From assembly GCA_964035575.1 (NCBI GenBank), contig OZ037859.1, positions 620,001 through 684,000 of the forward strand: a stretch of DNA of 64,000 bases, given 5' to 3'. Numbering within the stretch: position 1 is the first letter of the stretch; the number at the start of each line of letters is the position of its first letter. Below, one piece after another: positions 51,707-60,217 of this stretch. The DNA is from Rhynchopus sp. YZ270_cl-10 (taxonomy: Eukaryota > Euglenozoa > Diplonemea > Diplonemida > Diplonemidae). The notes beneath the pieces were generated by a model. It worked only from the letters and a program-made list of their open reading frames with translations. It did not search any database and had not been told where the DNA came from. The position numbers and the translations under genes are program-made.

Positions 51707-52442
51707 TCACATACGGGAGCAGTCACCAGAGCACACGAAAATGTGCTCGTCATCCTCGGTTCCCTCGAAGTGGAGGATGAGAGGGTTGTGCTCACTTCCG
51801 TTGAGCTCTGCGTACAAGTGTCCCACTCCAATGTAGGGCCTGTGGAATGGTGGGTGGTGTGATGTGTGCAATGAACGTAGTGAACATATAGAACACCTCT
51901 ACAATGATAAGATTCAAACACCACAGGAAGCATCTTTGGGAGCTTCCCCGAGGCAACAGTGTGTTCAAATAGCTGGGGGGAAGGGGGTAGGAAGGCATAC
52001 AGGGCGTTGAACTCCTCCTGCTCGTGCTCGTTGGGCAGCCACACGTTACCGTGGGTGTCCCACCTCCACGCCTCGGCAGGGCGCTCGGTCTCAACACGCT
52101 TCCGACGCACAGACTTCAGGGCGTCGGTGAATTGGTACTGGGTTTGCACTGTGGGGTGGTGGTGGTAGGGGTTTTGAATAAATACCCAAACAAAAAAACA
52201 TTTTGCCACTTCATTTCTCACTAATCTACTGTGTCCTTTTTCGTACCACAGCAAACTTTTATAAGATAAACCTAAGCCCCTCTTCGTCACCTTCAAAGTG
52301 GGCAGGGGGGTGGGAAGGAGGGCTCCATACGGAAGGGAAACATGGACCAGGGCCTCCAGAAGGCCTTGTCCGCTCTCTGCTTGAAGTTCGCCGAGCGGAT
52401 TGGGAACGCATTCAATACTGCAGCTGTTCTGCGAAGGGCCAT
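51707..52442 (-). CDS. Small putative mitochondrial protein, three exons
   Basis: Exons are 52442-52331, 52148-52001 and 51839-51707, giving 130 residues; introns begin GTATGG and GTATGC and fall in phases 1 and 2, so a good frame across both joints supports the model. The N-terminus (MALRRTAAVLNAFPIRSANF) is Arg/Ala/Ser-rich without acidic residues, as in a mitochondrial presequence. The body holds a WRWDTHGNVWLPNEHEQEEF block and PYIGVGHLYAELNG, and it ends with two Cys (VCSGDC). It could be a respiratory-complex subunit, but I do not recognise it. Exon 1 lies opposite an unrelated plus-strand frame. Confidence 0.75.
52263..52292 (+). repeat. Family A hairpin inside an intron
   Basis: AAGATAAACCTAAGCCCCTC then TTCGTCACCTT. 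It lies in intron 1 of the small putative mitochondrial gene. Confidence 0.6.
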
Positions 52443-53523
52443 TGCACCGGCCTTGTGCTTTTTTGCTTGTTTTTTCTCCCCCTTAGAGGCTATGTGTGAG
52501 GTGAGCGGTGGAGGGAGAGGGAAGAGGGAGAGAGGAGGAGAGGGGAGGAATAGGGGGGTGTAAAGGAAGGCCCGCCTTTTGTTTTAAGTCCTTTTTTTTA
52601 TAGCCTGATGGGGCGTCTAAAAAAATATATAAAAATGTTGGACGGAGTTCTCAGTTATGTTGCAGAATAGAGCAACTGATGCTTAACAAAAAAAAACAGA
52701 CAAGTCCCACACTCCCAAAAGAAGTGTCAGATATGTAAACAAAACATCCAAAAGGAGCAAAAAAAAGGGCATCAGGAACGTTTCTTGTGATATATCTTTT
52801 TCACGCTTTTTTTCCTTCCCGTAAAAAAACGGCCTAAAAAGAAAAGGATAAAATTGGCAGGAACGGGGCTTTAAAAATGCCGCCAAATAAAAAAAAAAAT
52901 ACACGCCTTTGCGAACACAAGCACCGGGGGAAAGAGTTGGAGCTTCAACGCCTCACCTACTTTCACCATCCATCTCTTCCATTCTTTTTGATAATCTGTT
53001 GGCAGGTCCTCTGCCCTGTTGGATTATTGTAGCTTCCAAACAGTCTTTTTTTTTCATAAGAAATTTTCCTGAGGTAGTATTTTTTGGCCCACAGTATAAC
53101 ACCATTCATCTCTGTTGCCACTGTCTAAGAGCTCTAGAAGACAGTGTTGTTGAGGAGAGAATCAAACAAAAATGCAATACTGTAGACACATCATTGATAC
53201 ACCATTTTCGTTCTTTTATCTTCCTGCCCCTGTTGATGAGATGGATCCCACTCCCTTTGCCTTTTGCTTCATGTGCATGCTACTACACACAGAGTGTGGA
53301 GTTGCCATAACTGAATACCCCCGAGTGGTGGCCCTACAAACTCAATGAGGCAAGAAGGGACGTTTTTTTACTATCATTTATTGTTACTAGCCTTGGCGGC
53401 TTGTGCTGTTCTGTGGGCTGGCCGTTAAAAAAAAGAATGTTAGAGAATATCGGCAGCTGTTTTTTTTTACCGAAGCACCAGCCTTGAAAAATCATGACCA
53501 AGGTTGCTTTTTTTTTGTTGCAT

Positions 53524-53565
53524 CGACAATCACTTCACACCATGGTATAAAGATCTGTACTCAAT
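53524..53565 (+). repeat. Family G hairpin
   Basis: TCGACAATCACTTCACACCA then TGGTATAAAGATCTGTACTC. Confidence 0.55.
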
Positions 53566-53773
53566 GCCGAAGCCCTTTTTTGTACGGTACACAAATCGTC
53601 CTGAACCCTTGAAAGAAACACCCCCCTTTTTTTTTACATCAACAATCATCCACAGTGGGGTTCTTACTCCTCCATAGCCACCGAAGGTTATGATACCATC
53701 TGCAGGACAGTTTACCCACCTTGTATCCATTGTGGTTAGGTCTCCTATCTTGAAGATTTAAAAAAGAAAAATG

Positions 53774-53815
53774 TAAGATGAACCTGTACCTAAGCAAGCA
53801 TGCTTAGTCACCTTA
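53774..53815 (+). repeat. Family A hairpin
   Basis: AAGATGAACCTGTACCTAAG then CAAGCATGCTTAGTCACCTT; the inner arms CTAAGCA/TGCTTAG are one base longer than usual. Confidence 0.7.
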
Positions 53816-53880
53816 AAGGTGAGGTTGAAGGTGTAGAGCGCCCACGGAACGCACCAATCACCAGAAATGAGAAAAAAAAA

Positions 53881-54013
53881 TTGAACAAATGCCTCGCCTG
53901 CCGTTCATCGGCGGACACATAGGGCATTGGTTTTCCGTGGGTTATCGAAACCCCAGAGAGCACTTCATCGACATGCACACGGAGACCACGAGGGAAATTG
54001 TATGCAAGACACA
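53881..54013 (+). repeat. Family C, long copy
   Basis: GCCGTTCATCGGCGGACAC, GTGGGTTATCGAAACCCCAG, AGAGCACTTCATCG, then the CACACGGAGACCACGAGGGA tail shared with 15795-15925. Confidence 0.7.
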
Positions 54014-54230
54014 CAAATCGTCGCCCAAAATTTTCCACAGCAAATCATTGCGGGTGCAAAAAAAAAACAGAGCAATCTTCTGAGTTGAGAGATATGTCTT
54101 GTGAACACAGAGAGGGGGAGTTGATAGTGCGAAATGTGAAGACGCAAAAAGAGGGAGGGAGGGAGGGTGAGGTTGCTTAATCTGACAACCTGCAGTTAAA
54201 AGCAGAAGGGTGTCAACGGGGAGAGTTGGT

Positions 54231-54263
54231 AAGATGATCCTAAGCCTCGCTTAGGCACGTTCA
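54231..54263 (+). repeat. Family A hairpin
   Basis: AAGATGATCCTAAGCCTCGC then TTAGGCACGTT; the loop is very short. Confidence 0.65.
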
Positions 54264-54336
54264 AATAAATAAAAAAATACAGAAAATTGAACGATGAAAT
54301 ACGCGCGGACATCATTTGTCAAAAAGAAAGGTTTAG

Positions 54337-54372
54337 AAGATGAACCTAAGCATGTCGTGCTGAGTCACCTTT
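54337..54372 (+). repeat. Family A hairpin
   Basis: AAGATGAACCTAAGCATGTC then GTGCTGAGTCACCTT. Confidence 0.65.
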
Positions 54373-54530
54373 AAAATGTTAGATGTGGTTTATGTGCACC
54401 TCTGCACACACCTTGGCTTCCTAAGTAATACGCAAGGTTTCATATTTCATGGACAGGCAGTTAATATTTTTTTTCTAAAAATTATCCGGAAAAAAGTATT
54501 CCCGTCGCACCGAGGATGATAACAAAGTGA

Positions 54531-54985
54531 AGTTATTAATGCAGGCACCTCCGACTGACCCACGTACGATGCCAGCCATCCGGATGAAAGCACAAGTACC
54601 CTGCGGCCAACAACAGAAGATGTAAAAAGGAAACCTAATGACTGGCCCGTACCGTAAGAGAACGAGGGCGGTTCACAACCGCTCGACAGCCGGCGGCCCA
54701 CCTTCCGTTGAAGAGTTGTGAGCTTACAGGTACTGCAGTTCGCTGCACCCAACGCTTGATGCACGATAGTCTACACAAGAGAGCAGAAACCCAAAAACAC
54801 AAAAAGGGGTGGGCGGGGGGGTCACAACATCTCTCTCTTGGCGCCCCATGCTGTACCGACAGTTGGGCCTCACCCTTTCTCTTAGGGATATACATGGACG
54901 TCCTTACAGGCAGCACACCGTAACCCAAAGGCGTGGCAGAGAGACTCCGTAGAGCGACTCTGGCCTGACCGCTGGCCATTTATGC
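54531..54985 (+). repeat. Repeat family E, longest copy
   Basis: GTTATTAATGCAGGCACCTC, ATCCGGATGAAAGCACAAG, CTGCGGCCAACAACAGAAG, CCGTACCGTAAGAGAACGAG, GGCGGTTCACAACCGCTCG, CACCTTCCGTTGAAGAGTTG, then GGACGTCCTTACAGGCAGC and GGCGTGGCAGAGAGACTCC. No open frame spans it. Confidence 0.7.
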
Positions 54986-55310
54986 TCCGGGTGCGAGCAC
55001 CCATCATAGCATAGGGGGGCCAGCCTGACCCAGCATTTATATACCCTGCCAGGGTGAACTTGCATAAAAGAGGGCAGGGGCGTTTAGACCCTGAGGACTA
55101 GGGGAAGTCCCGCATACCCCAACAGAAAGACAAAGGCTATGCACTGGTGATATAGGAGAGGCAGGGTTGCTGAAAAACAAAAAGACCCTGAAGGCACAAA
55201 AACGCCCCGCATACCCCTCCTCGCCTCCTGTTTTGTAATCTCTCAGGTAGGAGACATCGGTTCGAGCGGTCAACACCTTCATAGAGTTTCTGGAGGAACG
55301 GACCCCCGGA

Positions 55311-55347
55311 TGCAATTTAAGGTCCAGCCCAGGACCTTAAATTGCAA
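55311..55347. repeat. Perfect 15-bp hairpin
   Basis: TGCAATTTAAGGTCC, a six-base loop, then GGACCTTAAATTGCA. There is no T run after it and no gene before it. Confidence 0.8.
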
Positions 55348-55596
55348 GGACCTAACAAAAAGGTAAACTTTGACAGTGCAAATGAAAATGAAAGTACTGA
55401 AACCCTTCAAAGGAAGGAGTAAAAATGTCATAAAAGTGAAGTAGAAAAAGGTGCAAATGATTATGTGGACATAACACTGACGCTGAAGCCTGTTTGCTTC
55501 ACATTCGACAGTCTAATGAGCGAAAGAAATAGCTCAATGACTCCAACAGAAGCTGATATACTACACAACCGAGTTGAAAGCAACAAAAGAGTTAAA

Positions 55597-55690
55597 AACG
55601 TACTAAAATGCAGCCCAGTCGTGCTCATGCAAAGGGTGGGACCTTCGAGTGTTCCGCACCGTAAGAGAACACACAACCGCTCGAAAAACG
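55597..55690 (+). repeat. Repeat family F copy
   Basis: ACGTACTAAAATGCAGCCCA, GTCGTGCTCATGCAAAGGGT, then CCGCACCGTAAGAGAACAC and ACAACCGCTCG. The last part overlaps the family E core. Confidence 0.6.
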
Positions 55691-56464
55691 CGCCCCAAGC
55701 CTAAATGGCCCGCTATGATTGTTGCACGATAGTTACCATGGGAGCATAGCATGGGGCTCTAAGAGGCCATCAAGGCTCCGTTCGAGAAGTGATTGACAGG
55801 CAGCACATCTCACCCCTGGATGTGGCAGCTCCCCCATGTGCAATAAGCTGGCCCGACTCCACAAAAATAAACTTAGGAAAGAGGGAAGAACCCCAGGCAC
55901 ACATCGTTGAAAACAATGGGGGGGTGTGACATTAGTACAGTGCAAGCGTTGCGACGGACACAGGCACCAGAGAGGGGGGGAAAGCTGGAGGGGTTTTTTG
56001 TTGTCACTCGAAAAGGTAGCACAGACAGGGAAGTACAATACGGGCAACAACAGACACCTTCGCCAGTCAGAAACCCCCATGAAGGTATTTTTTTAAATGA
56101 GAATTCCAACCCAGACGACCACGTTTCGTTTATTTTCTCCACACCACTGGCTGGGAGGGGTCACTACCCTCACGGCGACAGCCTTAATTAAATTGCCTCA
56201 GCAACGACTTCTTTCGTAGCTGGCTGGGTAAAAAGAAGAAAAAAAATCTCTCGCTAAGTCACCTAAAAAAAAAGAGAAAAGAGAACACCTGAACAGATGA
56301 TTGTGCCTCTCGTGCACATACATATCAAAACAAACCATACAGACACACCACACCTGTTGTCGAGGGGTGGGGAGCAGTTAGCCACTGTAGGCCTACAGTA
56401 CTCTTCTCTCTCTTAAATTTTAAAAAAAGCGAGCTAGGAAATGAATTAAATAATGACGTTTTTG

Positions 56465-56510
56465 TGTCGGTAATCACCTAAGTACCCACCTTGGTGGGTA
56501 ACTAAGGTCT
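56465..56510 (+). repeat. Family G hairpin
   Basis: TCGGTAATCACCTAAGTACC then CACCTTGGTGGGTAACTAAG; TACCCACC/GGTGGGTA arms. Confidence 0.55.
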
Positions 56511-56650
56511 ATACCCAATATTAACCAAAGCCTTTTGTACTACGGATAGTCTGAGACGCAGATAACGCTCCGTGTTGTAAAAATCCCACCGCACCACACC
56601 ACACACACCGCACCGAATGCAGATACACACCTACCCATTTAAAAGGGTAG

Positions 56651-56745
56651 TTGAAACGTGCTAAAACGCAGCTCGGTTGAGCTCATGAAGAGGGTGGACG
56701 TGAGTGTGGTCCGTACCGTAAAACGGAGGCGGTTCACAACCGCTC
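56651..56745 (+). repeat. Repeat family F copy
   Basis: GTTGAAACGTGCTAAAACGC, AGCTCGGTTGAGCTCATGAA, then CCGTACCGTAAAACGGAGGC and GGTTCACAACCGCTCGG. Confidence 0.65.
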
Positions 56746-57045
56746 GGCAAGCCCACGAAATAAAACAACAGGTGACAAAAAGAAAAGTACACAAGAAAAA
56801 GGGGGTATGAGCTAAAAACTCACAAATAGTCAAAAAAAAACAAAAAACAAAAAATATAGAAGGCGATGAAATATTGGGCTGCTGAATGAGCAAATTTGAC
56901 TTACAGCAAGCCCCCCCATCATCACCTTTCTTTGTTCCGTTATCACTGCCTCTCCCACCGTTCACAGCGTTTGTTTTAAAAATGATAGTATACAATGTTG
57001 TCAACACAACCAATTCTTTTGAGAAAAAAATAAATAGCAGAGGTA

Positions 57046-57736
57046 CACCTGTACAGTGTTTCCGCTATGAAGATATGACCCAAAAAATCTTCAAAAAAAA
57101 AAAAAATCTGGGGTTTTCCCGTTTTTTCCCATGAAGATATCTTCATGAGAAAAAAAAAAAAAAAAAAAAAACCAGAAAAAAAGGGGAGGCAGGGCGTCGC
57201 GCGCGCGCGAAGCGCGTCTTATCCCCTTCCTGGTATGATTGTGAAGAGGATATAGCGAGGTAAAGTTTCAGACCGTGCCCCCAATTCCCTCAATCTTTGC
57301 ACCATTTGACAAAGAGTGAGAATAAGGGATCGACAAAAATAAAAAAAGTAGCGTACCGTGCGCCTGCGGCGCAAAACTTATGAGCGGAATCCCACAGCCC
57401 TCTACCATAGTTTGTTTGTAAAAATGGTTGATTTTAAGTCACAATTTTTGAAATGTTGCGTACCGTGGCTTCGCCAAAAAAGTTTTGATATTATGACCGC
57501 CGTTTCTTCCTGTACTGAGGGAAGGCAGGCGTAGAAAAAACATGAGAAAAAGGGTTGGTTTGGTTCTTGATGTACATTACCATCCCACGTCATCACGTAT
57601 TTACCTGAAATGGACGGACCTTTTCGCGCGGAGCGCGAAAAAATTTTTTTGACCCCTTTTTGGACATATCTTCATATCTTCACGGTTTTGGAAAAAAAAA
57701 TTTTCCATGAAGATAAGCGGAAACCCTGCACCTGTA
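57046..57736. mobile_element. hAT-superfamily non-autonomous element with 8-bp duplication
   Basis: The element proper is 57054-57728. It begins CAGTGTTTCCGCT and ends AGCGGAAACCCTG, which are inverted with one difference. Both sides carry CACCTGTA, an exact 8-base target duplication. This is the hAT signature. Subterminal GAAGATAT/ATATCTTC repeats occur at both ends, and a GCGCGCGCGCGAAGCGCG palindrome lies inside. I see no transposase frame in the 675 bases, so it is a non-autonomous copy. The exact duplication suggests a recent insertion. Confidence 0.88.
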
Positions 57737-59061
57737 CAAAAAAAAAACAAAATGTTGCTCAGTGTCCTCTCTGATATGCTTCGTAACAGAGTTCAATTCC
57801 AGAGAGGGAGCCTAATTTTCCGTCACCCATTGCAGCCACGGTAGTCTGATTAGATTATTATTTGGTTTATTCATCAGTCGTTTGCTTTTTTTTGTGTGTT
57901 ATTGCTACTCGTGGGCTTCCGTTACCCATTACGACCTTCGGTGGTCCACTAAACCAGCACAAATAATGTGTTCACCCTATTGCCTGTGTATCCCTATATT
58001 GTTCAGCTTCGAAGAACACTGACAATGGGATATATATTGACAGAGCCCTTATGCGGGAGGGGGGTTTTTTTCGTTTCCAATTTTCGTTTTTTTAAATCTA
58101 AAGATCCCAAAATAAGGAACAACATATCGCAATTGAAAAAAGAAGGAAAAAAACCCCCCAGGAATGCAGTACTAGAAATGAATGTACAATATTGCAGTCC
58201 TTCAGAGAACAAAAATGGGAAAGAATGAAACTGAAAAAAAGAAGCAACGTATTTTGAAAGCCATCTTTATCACAAATGAAACTTTTTTTTTTTTGTGAAA
58301 AAAAAAATAATAAAAACAATACACACGCGACATCTTTCAAAAAGAACTTAAAATATGAAAGTGCCTTACGGACACAATAAAAAAAGGGGGAAAGTCAAAT
58401 AAAAACACATATCCACAGGGTTATAGTCAGATCTATACATTTTCTAGACGCAGTGTATAGAAATTGAAGAGATCTGACTATAACCCTGTGTTGGGTGTAC
58501 ATTTGACTTTTCACCCAAAAAAAAGGTGACTTGAAAGATAAAGCCCTCTCGAGACAGTGTACCTGGAACCAAAAAAAAGGTATCGTACACCGCGAAATGG
58601 CCCCCGCCAAAAACAAATGCAGAAAAACAAAGACTTGATAAAAACCGTGAGGTGTGGATGATGAGTAAGACAGAGGCAGGACACACGACCCTCATGCCTG
58701 CGAGCTGTTAGACAATAAAAAAAAAAAATACGACCCTGTACGATGTTTACCATCGGCACACACCCACAGACGCTTTCAGCACCAATGAAGGCACCTACTC
58801 AACAGGGTGCCATTACCATCGTTGAGAGCGGGTCTTGATGTAAGATGTTTCGCCAACGCTATGACATTTACGCCATCATAAAAAAAATCCCGACACATTA
58901 TAGGGATTGCAGCGATTGCATTTGTGTCCCTCCCTCCCTCCCTATCCTGGCGTAAAATGATAAAAATCTAAAAATGCAATGACGTCAATTGCACACATGC
59001 AACTTGATATGATGACACAAACTTGGTCAATGAGCTCCCAAAAAAAAAAATAAATGCTAAT
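57737..59061. other. Gene-free region with a large hairpin
   Basis: A/T-rich, with a decayed family B copy at 58530-58565 and the hairpin at 58413-58492. A CCCT microsatellite lies near 58927-58943. No gene. Confidence 0.5.
58413..58492. mobile_element. 80-bp near-perfect foldback element
   Basis: CACAGGGTTATAGTCAGATCT and AGATCTGACTATAACCCTGTG are exact inverted repeats of 21 bases. Inside, CTATACA and TGTATAG pair again. Confidence 0.75.
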
Positions 59062-60012
59062 CTAATCGGTTCTGCTGTAGTTGCCACACCAATAGTCGAT
59101 CTTGTGGACTTCGTCTTTGTTGAGTCCAAGCTTTTGCAGTGCAATACCAGGGTGGCGTGTCCTGGGCTCGGGGATATCGAGGTACTGTGAGATGCTATGG
59201 CGCTCGACTCTACCGTCGTGGAAGTGTACGTCAACACCTTTGCTCGATTTGGGCTCTTCACCTTCGTTGGAGATGCAGTAGGTGCCGTGCGAGGTTTTTT
59301 TTAGTACCCAAAATTCACCGTTTTTGGGGGTAATGATGGTGTGGAAGGTGTCGGGCGACCACGACATTTCTGCACATAGCATCAACCGCATGGCAAGACC
59401 ATGTGTCACAACGATCACGTTGTCGACATATGTACGGTGACGTCTTGAATTGAGAGTGCGAAACGACTGCAGGCACGATGCAACACGGGAGTAGACATCG
59501 GCGCCGCTCTCCCCTTCAGGGAAGCGGTACCAAAAGCGGCCGATTTGGTCGCGCATTCTTCTGTACTCTTTGATCTTTTCTGCGGTTTGGGTGTTGCCAA
59601 ATTCTTGTTCACGAACACGCGGTTCGATTCTGGTTTCAGCGATTTGCCCTTCAGGCATGGCTTTGTGGATGTTGCGCATTGTCATGTTGGTTCTCCAGAA
59701 GGGGGAGATCACGGCAATTGCCTTTTCATCTTTGATGATCTTTTTTATGGCGACCCCAGCATCGCGTGCCTGCTGGCAGCCGAGGTCTGTCAGTTCAATC
59801 ATATTATCCGGTTTGCTGTTCCACACATCTGGGTTCGCATTTGCCTCGCTCTCACCATGGCGTACTAATATAATCCTGCTGGGCATTTTCTCTACCTGCC
59901 GCCGATGAAGCTCCTCTTCAATTACATGCAGGATGGTACCCCGGAAGCACCACAACGCAGCAAGCCCACCACCCATCCCCGACAAGAAAAACGCGCCATG
60001 CGTGTATATCAT
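59062..60012 (-). CDS. Membrane-anchored histidine phosphatase (phosphoglycerate-mutase-like)
   Basis: A single exon of 316 residues. The N-terminal 30 residues (GAFFLSGMGGGLAALWCF) form a likely signal anchor. The catalytic domain starts at residue 44: LVRHGESEANA holds the nucleophile His52 with Arg51, SPFWRT holds Arg107, REQEFGN holds the acid Glu137, and VTHG holds His204. All four key positions of the histidine phosphatase branch are present, so it should be active. The substrate is not clear; the long region between the RHGE motif and the acid recalls yeast Det1-type and kinetoplastid PGAM-like phosphatases rather than glycolytic mutases. The C-terminal 70 residues are an unassigned extension. 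Confidence 0.92.
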   Translation of the reverse strand: MIYTHGAFFLSGMGGGLAALWCFRGTILHVIEEELHRRQVEKMPSRIILVRHGESEANANPDVWNSKPDNMIELTDLGCQQARDAGVAIKKIIKDEKAIAVISPFWRTNMTMRNIHKAMPEGQIAETRIEPRVREQEFGNTQTAEKIKEYRRMRDQIGRFWYRFPEGESGADVYSRVASCLQSFRTLNSRRHRTYVDNVIVVTHGLAMRLMLCAEMSWSPDTFHTIITPKNGEFWVLKKTSHGTYCISNEGEEPKSSKGVDVHFHDGRVERHSISQYLDIPEPRTRHPGIALQKLGLNKDEVHKIDYWCGNYSRTD

Positions 60013-60217
60013 TTATGCTGTTCCTGGGGGAGAAAAAAAAAATGGATCAGGGGTGGGGCGGTGTGTTGCTAAAAAAGAGGGTTGTTTGCGATGCGTACAT
60101 TTTGCGGGGGAAGATAGTACCCGGTTTGGAATAATGTATGAATACCGAATGCTGGAAAGCAGTTGGGCTGGAAAAAGGGGTAGTGAAAAGACTGAAAAGA
60201 TTGTCGACAAAAAACGC
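60013..60217. other. Short intergenic spacer
   Basis: It carries minus-strand pyrimidine tracts just before the phosphatase start. No repeat is seen. Confidence 0.5.

Larger units (their letters stand above)
52443..57053. other. Gene-free, repeat-rich region
   Basis: It holds copies of families A, B, C, E, F and G and one perfect hairpin. Frames such as 52909-53310 on the plus strand have no recognisable protein and unlike codon use. Confidence 0.55.

Noticed and set aside
52909-53310. Plus-strand frame of 133 codons
   Set aside because: No recognisable motif, AT-rich codon use, and the region is otherwise decayed repeats.
57180-57200. CpG-rich promoter at GCGCGCGCGCGAAGCGCG
   Set aside because: It lies inside the hAT-type element and no gene follows.
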